Source of the DNA: CAZDRX01 sp964508225
GTDB taxonomy: Bacteria; Patescibacteriota; Gracilibacteria; Peribacterales; Peribacteraceae
Reading direction: 5' to 3'
Assembly: GCA_964508225.1 (NCBI GenBank)
Contig: CAZDRX010000007.1
Location: 1 to 64,000, forward strand
DNA: 64,000 nt
Each line of letters starts with the position of its first letter. The first letter of the stretch is position 1. The position numbers and the translations under genes were made by a program. Positions 25,582 to 34,121 of this stretch are shown here, piece by piece. Below the pieces are notes generated by a model. The model ran no database searches and was not told the DNA's origin. It saw only the letters and a list, made by a program, of their open reading frames with translations.

Positions 25582-27621
25582 CTAGAGACCAAGGATATCC
25601 CGAGTATATCGGCGCTGGAGCAGCCGCGTCACGCGGCCGGGGTGACCGCGCGCGATCTTCGAGGTGCCGAGGCGGATGACCGGGATGATGCCGGCGAGAG
25701 AACGGGTGAGAAAGACTTCGTCCGCACGACGGAGGTCGCGCAGTGTCGGTACCGCGAAGCGCACGGGAACGTGCAGACGATGTGCGAGCGCGAGGACTGA
25801 CGCACGCGTGATGCCCTGAAGCATCCCCCCACCCGCGGTGACAAGCGTGCCGCGCTTCACGAAGAAGAGATTGGAGATGGAAGCTTCGGGGATCGTGCCA
25901 TCCGCATTCTTCAGCAGTGTTTCGCCGAATCCGGAAGAAAGCGCTCGCTGATACGCCGTCCACTCGCGATGATACGGCAGCGCCTTCGCAGAGGGCTCCG
26001 CCCGCGTGAGGCGGGTGACCGACACGGCAATCCCGCGGGCAGGTGAGAGATCGAGGATCAGCGGACGGGTTTCGATGACCGCGTCGCGCGCGGTCACGAC
26101 AAGCTTCACTCTGAGGAGAGCATCGCCACTCTCCTTCAGTGCATGCAGCAACCAACGCTTCAGGCGCGCATCGGATACAGGCAACGTGAGACCTGTCGCT
26201 TCCGCGGAGCGCTGTAGTCTCCGGAGGTGTCGCGCAAGGAGCGGAATCCGTCCGCCGACGGCACGCATCGTCTCGAAGACACCGGACGTGTGCCGGGCGG
26301 CAGGGTCGAGTGCCTGCAGACGCGCATCGTCTTTCCGTTCCTGCCCGTTGATCCATGCACGCCGCACGGGGAGCGAGAGGATGCGCTCGGCCTTCCGCTC
26401 GGTCTCGGCAAACTCCTCCTGCTCCGATGAATCGGCGACGATGCCGCCGCCGACTCCGAGCGAGAGCTGCGTGCCGTCTTTCACGATCGTGCGGATGAGG
26501 ATGGTCGAGTCGAGCCTGCCGGATGCGCTCAGCATGACCGCCGATCCGCAGTAGAGGCCACGGCGGGATTGTTCGAGACGATCGATCTCCTCGATGGCGG
26601 AACTCTTGGGACACCCGGTAACGGAACCGCCGGGAGAGAGGGAGAGGAGCGCATCGAGCGGATGCACCGAGGCCTTGAGCGTGCCTTCGATCGCAGAGTA
26701 GGTGTGCCACACCGACGGATTTTTCTGGAGCAGGCGGTGACCGCGGACGCGCACGGTGCCGGATTCGGCAATTTTGCCGATGTCATTCCTGAGGAGATCG
26801 GTGATCATATTCAGCTCCGCCTGCTCCTTGGGGCTGCGGAGCAGCTCCGAGACAAGACGGCGATCCTCGGCCGGCGTTCTCCCGCGCGGGCGCGTGCCCT
26901 TCACGGGGTACGTCGTGATCTGCCCGTCCTCGACCAAAACGAAACGCTCAGGGGATGCGGAGATCACGGAGGACGATCCGTGCTCGAGGTACACCGCGGC
27001 CGATGCGGGATTCCACTGAAGAAGCTGTGCGAAGAGAACCCGCGGATGATTGCGGGAGAGCGCGAGCAGCGGGTACGTGAGATTGAGCTGATAGAAGTCC
27101 CCTTCACGGATGCCATGCATCACCTGACGGAAAGCAGCGGCGTACCCGGCGCGGGTGGTACTCCGCTTCCAGCCGACCGGCATCAGCACCTCCTCTGCAG
27201 GAGGACGGGCATGGATCATGCGGACTGCACGACGGAACGCGGCATCGCCGACGGCGAAGAGACGCTTGCCGTCGAAGAGGAGTGCGGAGTCGTAAGAATG
27301 GAAACACACCTCCGGCACCGACGACACCTTCGGATGACGTGAGCCCACTCCCTGCGCTCGCAGCCCGAGGTCGTAACTCATCCATCCGATGAGGCCGCCG
27401 ATGAAAGGAAGATCTGTCCTGCCGCGGAATCTACGGAGTGATTTCTTGGCTTTCTGCAGGGCTCTTTCGTCATCTCCGACGAAGGTCTTCACTGGATTCC
27501 ATGCGAGGATCTTCCAGTGTCCGCTCGTGAAGTATGCAACCGATTTCTCCGCAGGTGAGAGTTTGCGGAAGAAGTGTGCGGGGTCGAAGCCGGTGAGCCG
27601 GAGGCGCTTCACGGTCACCAT
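25582..27621 (-). CDS. pabBC: Aminodeoxychorismate synthase component I fused to aminodeoxychorismate lyase
   Basis: Bifunctional 679-aa enzyme for p-aminobenzoate. The first about 420 residues are a chorismate-binding domain with the catalytic-lysine motif PVKGTRPRGR, then GGSVTGCPK and the C-terminal GVGGGIVADS signature. The rest is a fold-type IV PLP enzyme (PabC/BCAT class): SGVFETMRA, the probable PLP lysine in SAKALPY, EASISNLFFV and GGGMLQGITR. The amino group comes from glutamine through PabA, whose gene overlaps this one by 7 bases. A short hairpin (GGTCTC/GAGACC) spans the stop. Confidence 0.92.
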   Translation of the reverse strand: MVTVKRLRLTGFDPAHFFRKLSPAEKSVAYFTSGHWKILAWNPVKTFVGDDERALQKAKKSLRRFRGRTDLPFIGGLIGWMSYDLGLRAQGVGSRHPKVSSVPEVCFHSYDSALLFDGKRLFAVGDAAFRRAVRMIHARPPAEEVLMPVGWKRSTTRAGYAAAFRQVMHGIREGDFYQLNLTYPLLALSRNHPRVLFAQLLQWNPASAAVYLEHGSSSVISASPERFVLVEDGQITTYPVKGTRPRGRTPAEDRRLVSELLRSPKEQAELNMITDLLRNDIGKIAESGTVRVRGHRLLQKNPSVWHTYSAIEGTLKASVHPLDALLSLSPGGSVTGCPKSSAIEEIDRLEQSRRGLYCGSAVMLSASGRLDSTILIRTIVKDGTQLSLGVGGGIVADSSEQEEFAETERKAERILSLPVRRAWINGQERKDDARLQALDPAARHTSGVFETMRAVGGRIPLLARHLRRLQRSAEATGLTLPVSDARLKRWLLHALKESGDALLRVKLVVTARDAVIETRPLILDLSPARGIAVSVTRLTRAEPSAKALPYHREWTAYQRALSSGFGETLLKNADGTIPEASISNLFFVKRGTLVTAGGGMLQGITRASVLALAHRLHVPVRFAVPTLRDLRRADEVFLTRSLAGIIPVIRLGTSKIARGHPGRVTRLLQRRYTRDILGL

Positions 27622-28199
27622 GTTCCGCGGAGAAAATTCTTCATGAGGCGGTCACCGCTCTGTGTGAGAAAGGACTCGGGGTGGAACTGCACACCGAACA
27701 CCGGCAGTGACTCGTGACGGATCGCCATGATCACCTCGGGATTCTGCTGCGCACCTGTCCATGCAAGCAGCTCGAAGTGTGCGGGCACTCTGGAAAGCGC
27801 AAGCGAGTGATACCTGCCGACACGGAGCGGATTCGGCACGCCGGTGAAGATGCTCTCTCCGGTGTGACGCACGAGACTCGTCTTGCCGTGCATGATGTCG
27901 GGGGCGTGCGTCACCGATCCACGCTTCCCGAAGACAACGCCGAGGCACTGATGGCCAAGACAGACGCCGAGGAGCGGCACCGAAGCACTGAAGCTCCTGA
28001 TGATCTCCAGCGATGCTGTAGCGTCCTCAGGACGGTGCGGACCCGGCGAAAGAACGATGCGATCTGCTTTGAGCCCGCGCACATGCGCAGTCGTCGCCTC
28101 TGCTGCCGGAACCACCGTGCACTCTGCGCCCAGAGACTCGATCTGCTGGTGCAGATTCCATGTGAACGAGTCGCGATTGTCGATGAGAACGACCTTCAT
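27615..28199 (-). CDS. pabA: Aminodeoxychorismate/anthranilate synthase glutamine amidotransferase
   Basis: Class I glutamine amidotransferase (194 aa) delivering ammonia to the chorismate-binding partner. The triad is complete: catalytic Cys in GVCLGHQ, and His and Glu in QFHPES. The N-terminal LIDNRDSFTWNL and LSPGPHRPED are diagnostic of the PabA/TrpG group; the adjacent pabBC makes PabA the right reading, as no tryptophan genes are present. ATG 28199 is preferred over 28226 since MKVVLIDN is the standard N-terminus. Confidence 0.94.
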   Translation of the reverse strand: MKVVLIDNRDSFTWNLHQQIESLGAECTVVPAAEATTAHVRGLKADRIVLSPGPHRPEDATASLEIIRSFSASVPLLGVCLGHQCLGVVFGKRGSVTHAPDIMHGKTSLVRHTGESIFTGVPNPLRVGRYHSLALSRVPAHFELLAWTGAQQNPEVIMAIRHESLPVFGVQFHPESFLTQSGDRLMKNFLRGTW

Positions 28200-28575
28200 G
28201 CACGGGGAGTGTCGGTGAAGTTTCACGCCACCGCAAGGACGCTCGGATAAAAATTCCCGCAGGATTTTCTTGACGGATGAAAAGGGACGCGCGCAGAATC
28301 GCGACAGATGTCACTCTCCATTTGCCACCTCTGGGTCTCCAAGACGTGCCGCGTCATCGGGACAGAGGGTGTTGTGCAGTAGAGAAAAGAGTATCCACAA
28401 CCTTCACCCTCCCCGTCCCGCACGGAGAGGGCGTTTCGCCGTTACGATCCTTCACACCACCGCCGATGAAGAAGCGATCCGACGCCTGCAGTCGTTCCAT
28501 GCTTATTCCATGTCTCTTATGGAAAGAGACGAAGCATGTCCGCGATCCGCAGGATTCAGCACAGGAGAAAAGTCC
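28200..28575. other. Intergenic region between pabA and the 55-aa gene
   Basis: No convincing gene. Possible promoter on plus: TTGACG (about 28271-28276) and CAGAAT about 18 bases on. A small hairpin GTCTCTT/AAGAGAC lies near 28511-28528. Several short frames exist; none has a start signal or recognisable product. If transcribed from that promoter, the 55-aa gene has a long leader of about 260 bases. Confidence 0.4.
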
Positions 28576-28743
28576 ATGTCCCACTACTGGAAGAACGTGA
28601 GCACATTGAGCATCGACGAAATCCTCGAGGAACTCCGCGACATCGCAGAGCTTGAGGAGAAGAAGACACTCCGTGGCGACCTTGCCAAGCGCAAGGCTCA
28701 GCTCCGGGCTCGGCTCAAGAAAGCACGCAAAACTCACGCTTGA
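28576..28743 (+). CDS. Small charged helical protein
   Basis: 55 aa, almost wholly helical and rich in Lys, Arg, Glu and Leu (ILEELRDIAELEEKKT, then a basic C-terminus). ATG 28576 has AGGAG 8 bases before it, and a strong 13-bp hairpin terminator follows. That start-signal plus terminator pairing supports a real gene. Function unknown; nucleic-acid or protein binding is possible from charge alone. Confidence 0.55.
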   Translation: MSHYWKNVSTLSIDEILEELRDIAELEEKKTLRGDLAKRKAQLRARLKKARKTHA

Positions 28744-28775
28744 CCACTGCGCTGATCGACCACGCGCGCGCACTT

Positions 28776-28805
28776 CAAAGGGGTTCCGGACGCGGAACCC
28801 CTTTG
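28776..28805. terminator. Perfect 13-bp terminator hairpin
   Basis: Stem 28776-28788 pairs fully with 28793-28805 (CAAAGGGGTTCCG type) around a 4-base loop. It ends in CTTTG without a long T-run and is symmetric, so it may serve the 55-aa gene and the convergent Sel1 gene. Confidence 0.7.
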
Positions 28806-28851
28806 ATTGCATCAAGACTCCAGACGTCGCAACGCTTCTTTCCTCTCCGCT

Positions 28852-29514
28852 TCAGAGCGGCTGATCCGGCAGAGTCTGCACCTCCACGGCGGCGGACGGA
28901 AGAGGCCGGATGATCTGCTGTTTCAGCTTCTCGATCATGGAAGACGCCTGTGCCGCTTCGTCCGATGTCATGTCGCGACGTGCGGAATCTTTACCCTCCT
29001 TGGCACCCTCGTAACCGTTTGCTTCCGCAATGGAAAACCATGCGTAGGCCGTGAGCGCGCTCTTCACGGTGCCCTCGCCGTTCAGATGCATCACACCGAG
29101 GTTGTACTGGGCACCCACGTCATCCTGCAATGCCGCAGCTGTGAACCAGCGCAGCGCCTCCTGGTGATCCTCTTCGACGCCCTGTGCGCGGATATAGGCA
29201 AGTCCGGCGTTGTACTGCGCATCGCGGTTACCCTGCTTCGCGGCATCGAGGAAGAGCTTCATGCCGGCTTTCGGATCCGCAGTCACTCCGCCCTCGCCCT
29301 TCATGAGGAAGAATCCGAGCATGAGCTCGGCTTCGGGATTCCGCGCATCCGAGGCCTTCTTCAGGAGCGCCATCCCTTTCTCCTGATCCTGCACCACGCT
29401 CACTCCCTGCAGATACTTCACAGCGTTTGCGTAGTCCACGCGACCTGCAGCGGAGCTGCCGGTGCACGCAGCGAGAAGGAGGAGGAGTCCGATGACGGGG
29501 GAGAGCATTTGCAT
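28852..29514 (-). CDS. Sel1-repeat lipoprotein
   Basis: 220 aa. The signal peptide ends in a lipobox LLAAC (Cys 17), so the mature protein is probably lipid-anchored outside the membrane. The body is a tandem of Sel1-like (TPR-related) repeats, e.g. AELMLGFFLMKGEGG, AQYNAGLAYIRAQGV and AQYNLGVMHLNGEGT, which act as protein-binding scaffolds. A helical tail follows. TATCTT lies about 9 bases before the ATG. Partners unknown. Confidence 0.88.
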   Translation of the reverse strand: MQMLSPVIGLLLLLAACTGSSAAGRVDYANAVKYLQGVSVVQDQEKGMALLKKASDARNPEAELMLGFFLMKGEGGVTADPKAGMKLFLDAAKQGNRDAQYNAGLAYIRAQGVEEDHQEALRWFTAAALQDDVGAQYNLGVMHLNGEGTVKSALTAYAWFSIAEANGYEGAKEGKDSARRDMTSDEAAQASSMIEKLKQQIIRPLPSAAVEVQTLPDQPL

Positions 29515-29558
29515 AGGCTCGCCAAGATACAGGCACTCCTCCCCCGTCTGGCAAGGAC

Positions 29559-30029
29559 TTACTCGTTAATACGGATGATCTTCACCTTCTCCTCCTTGGG
29601 GACGAGGATCTTCAGGATGCACTCCTTATTGAAGGTCGCCTTCACTTTGCGCGGATCCACGGAGCAGGGGAGAGTCACCTTGCGCTCGAAGTCACCCCAG
29701 AAACATTCCTTGATGTAGTACTGATCATCCGGAATCGTGTCCGTCTGCTTGCGGCTGCCGCGGATCGTGATCGTGTTCTCGTTGATATCGATATCGAGAT
29801 CAGCGAGACGCACGCCGGCGATCGGCGCCTTGAGAATGTAGTAATTCTCGTACTCGAAAATATCGAGTGCAACCTGACCGACACCGGTGGCCTTCTGGAT
29901 CTGGCGGACGGGTGCAGCTGTCTCCACCGGATGCTTCTCCACTTCCTTGGCCTTGAGCTTGCCGAGCAGTGATGCGGCATCCGCACCGACTGAGGAAGAG
30001 AAAATGCCGTGGAACGGGGAAGGGATCAT
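29559..30029 (-). CDS. Hsp20/alpha-crystallin family small heat-shock protein
   Basis: ATP-independent holdase that keeps unfolding proteins soluble. 156 aa: a short variable N-terminus, then the alpha-crystallin domain (about 60-150), with NYYILKAPIAGV, an inner hydrophobic core and the C-terminal strand before an ILKILVP motif of the I-x-I/V oligomerisation type. TAAGAT lies 8 bases before the ATG. The XRE-type regulator gene lies just upstream on the other strand, so control by it is possible. Confidence 0.9.
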   Translation of the reverse strand: MIPSPFHGIFSSSVGADAASLLGKLKAKEVEKHPVETAAPVRQIQKATGVGQVALDIFEYENYYILKAPIAGVRLADLDIDINENTITIRGSRKQTDTIPDDQYYIKECFWGDFERKVTLPCSVDPRKVKATFNKECILKILVPKEEKVKIIRINE

Positions 30030-30124
30030 TTCAAGGTATCTTAGTTAGATTGCATGGGGCTGCGCAAAAAGACCGTCTGGCAAAAGTCCGACATTATGAC
30101 CGGACGAATGATGTCACTCGAGAC

Positions 30125-30152
30125 TTGCGGAGACTCCTCGGAGCTGTACAAT
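30125..30152 (+). promoter_or_regulatory. Promoter of the XRE regulator
   Basis: TTGCGG (30125-30130), 16-base spacer, TACAAT (30147-30152). It implies a leader of about 45 bases before ATG 30204. Confidence 0.5.
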
Positions 30153-30203
30153 CGCCTCCGCACTCCGTACAAGATTCTGGTACGGGTTTCTCTCCGCTCC
30201 CCC

Positions 30204-30425
30204 ATGTCCGCCTCCCTCAGCAACAACATCCGCCGCCTCCGCTTCGAGCGCGGGATGACACAGGAAGAATTGGCTCTCCGTGTGGGTGTGAGCAGGCAGA
30301 CCGTCATGTCCATCGAGCGCGGTGCCACGAACCCATCCGTCCTTCTCGCGTTCAAGATCTCCATGGCGCTGCAGGCTCCGGTCACGGAAGTCTTCCAGGT
30401 GGAAGGAGGCCTCGTACCGGTGTGA
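30204..30425 (+). CDS. XRE-family helix-turn-helix regulator
   Basis: 73 aa and essentially one Cro/CI HTH: NNIRRLRFERGMTQEELALR, then VSRQTVMSIERG and the fourth helix LAFKISMAL. Compact single-domain regulators of this YozG/MqsA-antitoxin-like size usually bind as dimers. The frame extends to 30054, but ATG 30204 matches the family start and lies downstream of a promoter box within the longer frame. A strong terminator follows directly. The adjacent divergent hsp20 is an obvious target candidate. Confidence 0.88.
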   Translation: MSASLSNNIRRLRFERGMTQEELALRVGVSRQTVMSIERGATNPSVLLAFKISMALQAPVTEVFQVEGGLVPV

Positions 30426-30445
30426 ACATTCACGCAATCTGATCT

Positions 30446-30471
30446 GAGACCCTCGCGGGTCTCTTTTTTTG
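30446..30471 (+). terminator. Rho-independent terminator of the XRE gene
   Basis: GAGACCC (30446-30452) pairs with GGGTCTC (30457-30463), 4-base loop, then seven T. It lies 20 bases after the stop. Confidence 0.92.
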
Positions 30472-30482
30472 TCTCCGCGATC

Positions 30483-32099
30483 CTAGCGGCAGCTGCGGAT
30501 GTCTTCGATCATGAGCTGCACGGACTCTTTTCCATTCCATGCATTCATCCCGACGCGGCACGCGACATCGACACGCTCGCTCCCGAGTTTTCCGGCATGC
30601 GCACCGAGTCCGAACCCGATCGCTTTGATCTGACCGATGCGGCACTGCAGATGTGAGGCGTCACTACCCACCGCACGCAGATCCGCAATCGTCTGCGCTT
30701 TGAGCAGGAACACCGGCTCGTCGTTGCCCGCACCGAACGGTTCGAGCGATGAGAGTCCGCGCACGAAGTTCGCGTTCACCTCCGACGGCGGAAGTTCGGC
30801 ATCGATGGTGAGCACCGGCGTGAGGGACTCCGCATCGATCCCGCGCTCGGCGAGGGCTGCCGAGAGCGCATCACGCAGACGGACGGCATCCGCCGCGAGG
30901 AACGTGCAGCCTGCGGCCTGCGCGTGTCCGCCGTACGTGAGCAGAAACGGCCGCACGGACGGATGTTCGAGGCACTCGAGGACATCGAGTCCTTCAGGGC
31001 TGCGGATGGAACCGACGGCATTCTCGCCGAGGATGGCAGCGACAAGGCTCGGGCGTCCCGTGCGTTCCGTGAAGCGGCTCGCAAGCAGCCCCGCCGTGCC
31101 GGGCGTGACATTCTGGCTCGTGACGACGATGAACGCGTGATGCTCCTTCGCCTCCTTCGAGAGGAGATGATCGAGCTCGTCGACGAACGATCGGCGGTCA
31201 CCATTGAGCTTGTGGAGTTCCGCAAGCGACTCGCCTCCTTCCAGAATCGCTCTGAGCGCGATGTCGGGGTGCGCCATGCGTCCCGCGGCGTTGATGCGCG
31301 GCACGATGCGGAACGCGACGTCTCCGGCCGTGAGCGGCCCCGTACCACGCACCTCCTCGATGAAATCTTTGAGCGGAGAGGACGGAAGCTTCGAGAGGAA
31401 TTTCAGTCCGTGGATGACGAGCGTACGGTTCTCGCCCGTGAGCGGGACTAAGTCCCCGACGGTACCGATGGTCGCAAGCGCGATATCGAGATCGATGCCC
31501 TCCCACGGCTGACAGCCCTCGAGTGCGCGGACGAGCATGAACGCGACACCGGAGCCGGCGAGATGCGCGTTCGGGAACGCCGACGGTACCTGCGGATGGA
31601 TGACCGCCAGCGCATCCGGACGGCCTCCCTGAGGGCGATGGTGATCGGTGATGATCACGTCCATCCCGAGCGACTTCGCGTGCGCGATCTCCGCGTGCGC
31701 GGCGATGCCCGTGTCGACGGTGATGAGAAGCTGTGCGCCCTTCTTCTGCAGTGCATCAATACTCATCTTCTTCATGCCGTATCCCTCGAGCGCGCGATGC
31801 GGAAGATGCACGAGCGGCTCGATACCGTGGCGACGGAAGAACCGGAGGAGCTGCGCGGAAGCAGTGACGCCGTCGGCATCGTAGTCACCGAAGATCGCGA
31901 TCTTCTCGCCCTTCTCCATCGCGCGTCGGATACGATCCACCGCTGTCTTCATCTCCGGAAACAGGAACGGATCCGAGAGCCGCGCGGCAGGATCGTCGTC
32001 GATGCCGCGTTCGCTCCTGAGCGTCTGAGCGATGTCCTGTGTCACGCCTTCGCGCCTGAGCACCCACTTCTTGCCGGTGAGGGAGAGCTTCTCCTGCAT
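30483..32099 (-). CDS. recJ: Single-stranded-DNA-specific exonuclease RecJ
   Basis: 5'-3' ssDNA exonuclease in recombination and repair. DHH-family motifs: IFGDYDADGVTAS (motif I), VDTGIAAHAEI, ITDHHRP (the DHH motif) and the DHHA1 C-terminal part with the YGGHAQAAG signature. 538 aa, near normal. ATG 32099 is chosen over 32264 because TAGAGT ends 7 bases before it, with TTTCCG 17 bases further. The promoter spacer contains a perfect 16-bp palindrome. Confidence 0.93.
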   Translation of the reverse strand: MQEKLSLTGKKWVLRREGVTQDIAQTLRSERGIDDDPAARLSDPFLFPEMKTAVDRIRRAMEKGEKIAIFGDYDADGVTASAQLLRFFRRHGIEPLVHLPHRALEGYGMKKMSIDALQKKGAQLLITVDTGIAAHAEIAHAKSLGMDVIITDHHRPQGGRPDALAVIHPQVPSAFPNAHLAGSGVAFMLVRALEGCQPWEGIDLDIALATIGTVGDLVPLTGENRTLVIHGLKFLSKLPSSPLKDFIEEVRGTGPLTAGDVAFRIVPRINAAGRMAHPDIALRAILEGGESLAELHKLNGDRRSFVDELDHLLSKEAKEHHAFIVVTSQNVTPGTAGLLASRFTERTGRPSLVAAILGENAVGSIRSPEGLDVLECLEHPSVRPFLLTYGGHAQAAGCTFLAADAVRLRDALSAALAERGIDAESLTPVLTIDAELPPSEVNANFVRGLSSLEPFGAGNDEPVFLLKAQTIADLRAVGSDASHLQCRIGQIKAIGFGLGAHAGKLGSERVDVACRVGMNAWNGKESVQLMIEDIRSCR

Positions 32100-32106
32100 C
32101 AGGGGC

Positions 32107-32135
32107 ACTCTAAGACGATCCGGCCGGATCGGAAA
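32107..32135 (-). promoter_or_regulatory. recJ promoter with internal palindrome
   Basis: TTTCCG (rc 32130-32135), 17-base spacer, TAGAGT (rc 32107-32112). CGATCCGGCCGGATCG (32116-32131), a perfect 16-bp palindrome, fills the spacer: a plausible operator. Confidence 0.55.
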
Positions 32136-32178
32136 TGAAAAAGAGGGACTTCCGGTGACGAACCGGTGCGCTGCATCT

Positions 32179-33570
32179 CTACAGCTCCACCTCTTTGTAC
32201 GTTCCGAGGTGCGCGAGAACTTCCGCATCGATCTCCTTGAGCCTTGCGGGGCTGCGGGCTTCAATGCAGATGCTCAGACACGGGGACGTATTGCTGTAGC
32301 GGATGCCCGCCCACGCCCCGTCCCCGAAATCGATGCGGGCACCGTCGAGTGTGACCACGGGGTACTTCTTCCTGAAGAACTCTGTGGCTTTGGCGACGAC
32401 TTCCGCCTTGAGGTGGTCCGGACAGTGCGGACGGCGCTCGGGTGAGGGGAAAACAGCGGGGAATTCACCGACAAGCGCGCTCACCGGCTTCTTCCGGTGC
32501 GCGAGGATCGCAAGGACGCGGAGTGTAGCGACAAGAGCATCGTCGAATCCGTAGTAGTCTTCGCCGCAGAAAAAGTGTCCGCTCTGCTCGCCGCCGAGGA
32601 GAGAACTGTGCTCGCGCATCGCGTGCTCCACGAATGAGTGTCCGACTTTGCACATCACGGGCCTGCCTCCCCACTTCTTCACCTCGGTCTCGAGGAGGCC
32701 GGAATTGCTCACCGTGAAGATGACCGGCGCGCCCTCGTGACGGGAGAGATGATCCTGCGCGAGGAGAAGGAGTGTCTGGTCAGCGGTGACGATGTTGCCC
32801 TTCTCATCCACGAGACCCATGCGGTCGCCGTCACCGTCGTAGCCGATGCCGAGATCCGCTTTGAGTTCTCTCACCTTCTCCTGCAGTTCTCTGAGCGTCG
32901 AATGCTTGCTTGGATCGGCGGGGTGATTCGGGAATTCGCCATCGGGCTCCGTGTACATCTCCGTCACCTTCGCGCCGCTTCTCCGGAGCACTTCGCAGTA
33001 CACCGGACCGGCGACACCGTTGCCCGCATCCACGACGACGTGCTTTCCTTCGCCGACGCCGCGGAAGACGGTCGCGAGTTCCTCGACGTACATCGTCACG
33101 GCATCGAAGTCCGACGCTGTGCCCTGTTTCTGCGCTTCCTTGAGCCACGCGCCGCTCTCGATCCCTTTCCGTAACTCCTGCAGATCCTCACCGCTGTACG
33201 CCTCCGCAGACCGGAGCTGGAGCTTGATGCCGTTGTCCTCCTTCGGGTTATGACTCGCGGTGATCTGGACCCCCGCATCGAACGCGGCATTGCAGATCGT
33301 GAAGTAATTCACGGGACTCGGCGTCTGTCCGATTCTCTGCACCGTGCATCCGGCGAGGAGCAAACCTTCGATGAGTTTCGCCTCAAATCCCGGGCTGTGC
33401 GTCCGTGCATCGCGTCCAACGGCGACGGTCGGCGACGGATGCTCTTTGCCGTACTTCTGCATGAGGACGAAGCCGAACGCCTGCCCGATCTTCAGGCACG
33501 CATCGTCGGTGAGCTGGGTACCCGCCTTCCCGCGGATGTCGTACGCTCGGAAAATGTGTGGATCGATCAT
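32179..33570 (-). CDS. Phosphomannomutase/phosphoglucomutase
   Basis: Interconverts hexose 1- and 6-phosphates through a phosphoserine. Alpha-D-phosphohexomutase signatures: VAVGRDARTHS, the catalytic-serine loop TASHNPKEDNG, the metal loop GIGYDGDGDRMG and a sugar-binding GEQSGH segment. 463 aa fits the AlgC/ManB group, though substrate preference cannot be read. TATACT (rc of 33579-33584) ends 8 bases before the ATG. It would supply glucose-1-P to GalU and glucose-6-P to Zwf, and handle product of the glucan phosphorylase next door. Confidence 0.94.
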   Translation of the reverse strand: MIDPHIFRAYDIRGKAGTQLTDDACLKIGQAFGFVLMQKYGKEHPSPTVAVGRDARTHSPGFEAKLIEGLLLAGCTVQRIGQTPSPVNYFTICNAAFDAGVQITASHNPKEDNGIKLQLRSAEAYSGEDLQELRKGIESGAWLKEAQKQGTASDFDAVTMYVEELATVFRGVGEGKHVVVDAGNGVAGPVYCEVLRRSGAKVTEMYTEPDGEFPNHPADPSKHSTLRELQEKVRELKADLGIGYDGDGDRMGLVDEKGNIVTADQTLLLLAQDHLSRHEGAPVIFTVSNSGLLETEVKKWGGRPVMCKVGHSFVEHAMREHSSLLGGEQSGHFFCGEDYYGFDDALVATLRVLAILAHRKKPVSALVGEFPAVFPSPERRPHCPDHLKAEVVAKATEFFRKKYPVVTLDGARIDFGDGAWAGIRYSNTSPCLSICIEARSPARLKEIDAEVLAHLGTYKEVEL

Positions 33571-33598
33571 GCGCGCTCAGTATAACGCAAGGACGTGC

Positions 33599-33994
33599 TT
33601 ACGCCGCTCGGGGATCGTCGTCTGTCGGATGGGGTAATTTGATGGTCACAGGGTCATCATCGGATCCATCGGCCTGTGGCAGATAGAGCCGTGTCGGGTC
33701 TCTAGGATCAACCCGCAACTCCGTGATCTCAATGCCGCTGTCACTGACAGGGGGTCGGAGCTGATCATGCGTGACGCCTGCGGTCTCATCGACGATCACG
33801 ACGCCTTCTTCACCGAGCATGAACACGCGGCCGAGATCATCACGGACTTCCGTCACTTCCTGATCATCGTCACGCAGCAAAGCATCGACGCCTCCCGGCG
33901 GGAGATCATCGGGGTCGATGAGCGGATCGAGTACGGTGTCTTCGTCATCGTCCGGCACGCTGCCTGCCGGCGGGAGAGATTCGTTTGGGGGCAT
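33599..33994 (-). CDS. Hypothetical acidic protein
   Basis: 131 aa, very acidic (Asp/Glu about one quarter), Pro-rich, with no signal peptide. Short beta-like stretches such as GRVFMLGEEGVVIVDET suggest a small folded core flanked by disorder. The ATG at 33994 is preceded by TACGGT at 6 bases. No family recognised. Codon use matches neighbours. Confidence 0.6.
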   Translation of the reverse strand: MPPNESLPPAGSVPDDDEDTVLDPLIDPDDLPPGGVDALLRDDDQEVTEVRDDLGRVFMLGEEGVVIVDETAGVTHDQLRPPVSDSGIEITELRVDPRDPTRLYLPQADGSDDDPVTIKLPHPTDDDPRAA

Positions 33995-34107
33995 GGCGTG
34001 ACCGTAGCACTCCACTCCTCCGGTTGTCGAAGTGATGGGGAAGGAAAGCACGTTCAGCCTTCTCCAAAGCCATGGAAGGAGTGATAGTTAAACACATGAT
34101 ATTATGG

Positions 34108-34113
34108 TATAAT
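34108..34113 (+). promoter_or_regulatory. -10 box of the glucan phosphorylase gene
   Basis: TATAAT ends 2 bases before ATG 34116 and 8 bases before ATG 34122. By the window-wide spacing rule the second ATG is the true start. Confidence 0.6.
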
Positions 34114-34121
34114 ATATGAAA

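Noticed and set aside
25112..26710. Long reading of the small membrane-protein gene
   Set aside because: Upstream part overlaps pabBC in another frame and is low-complexity; only the last 152 codons look real.
30054..30203. N-terminal extension of the XRE regulator
   Set aside because: Contains its own promoter hexamers and lacks XRE-family similarity; the HTH starts right at ATG 30204.
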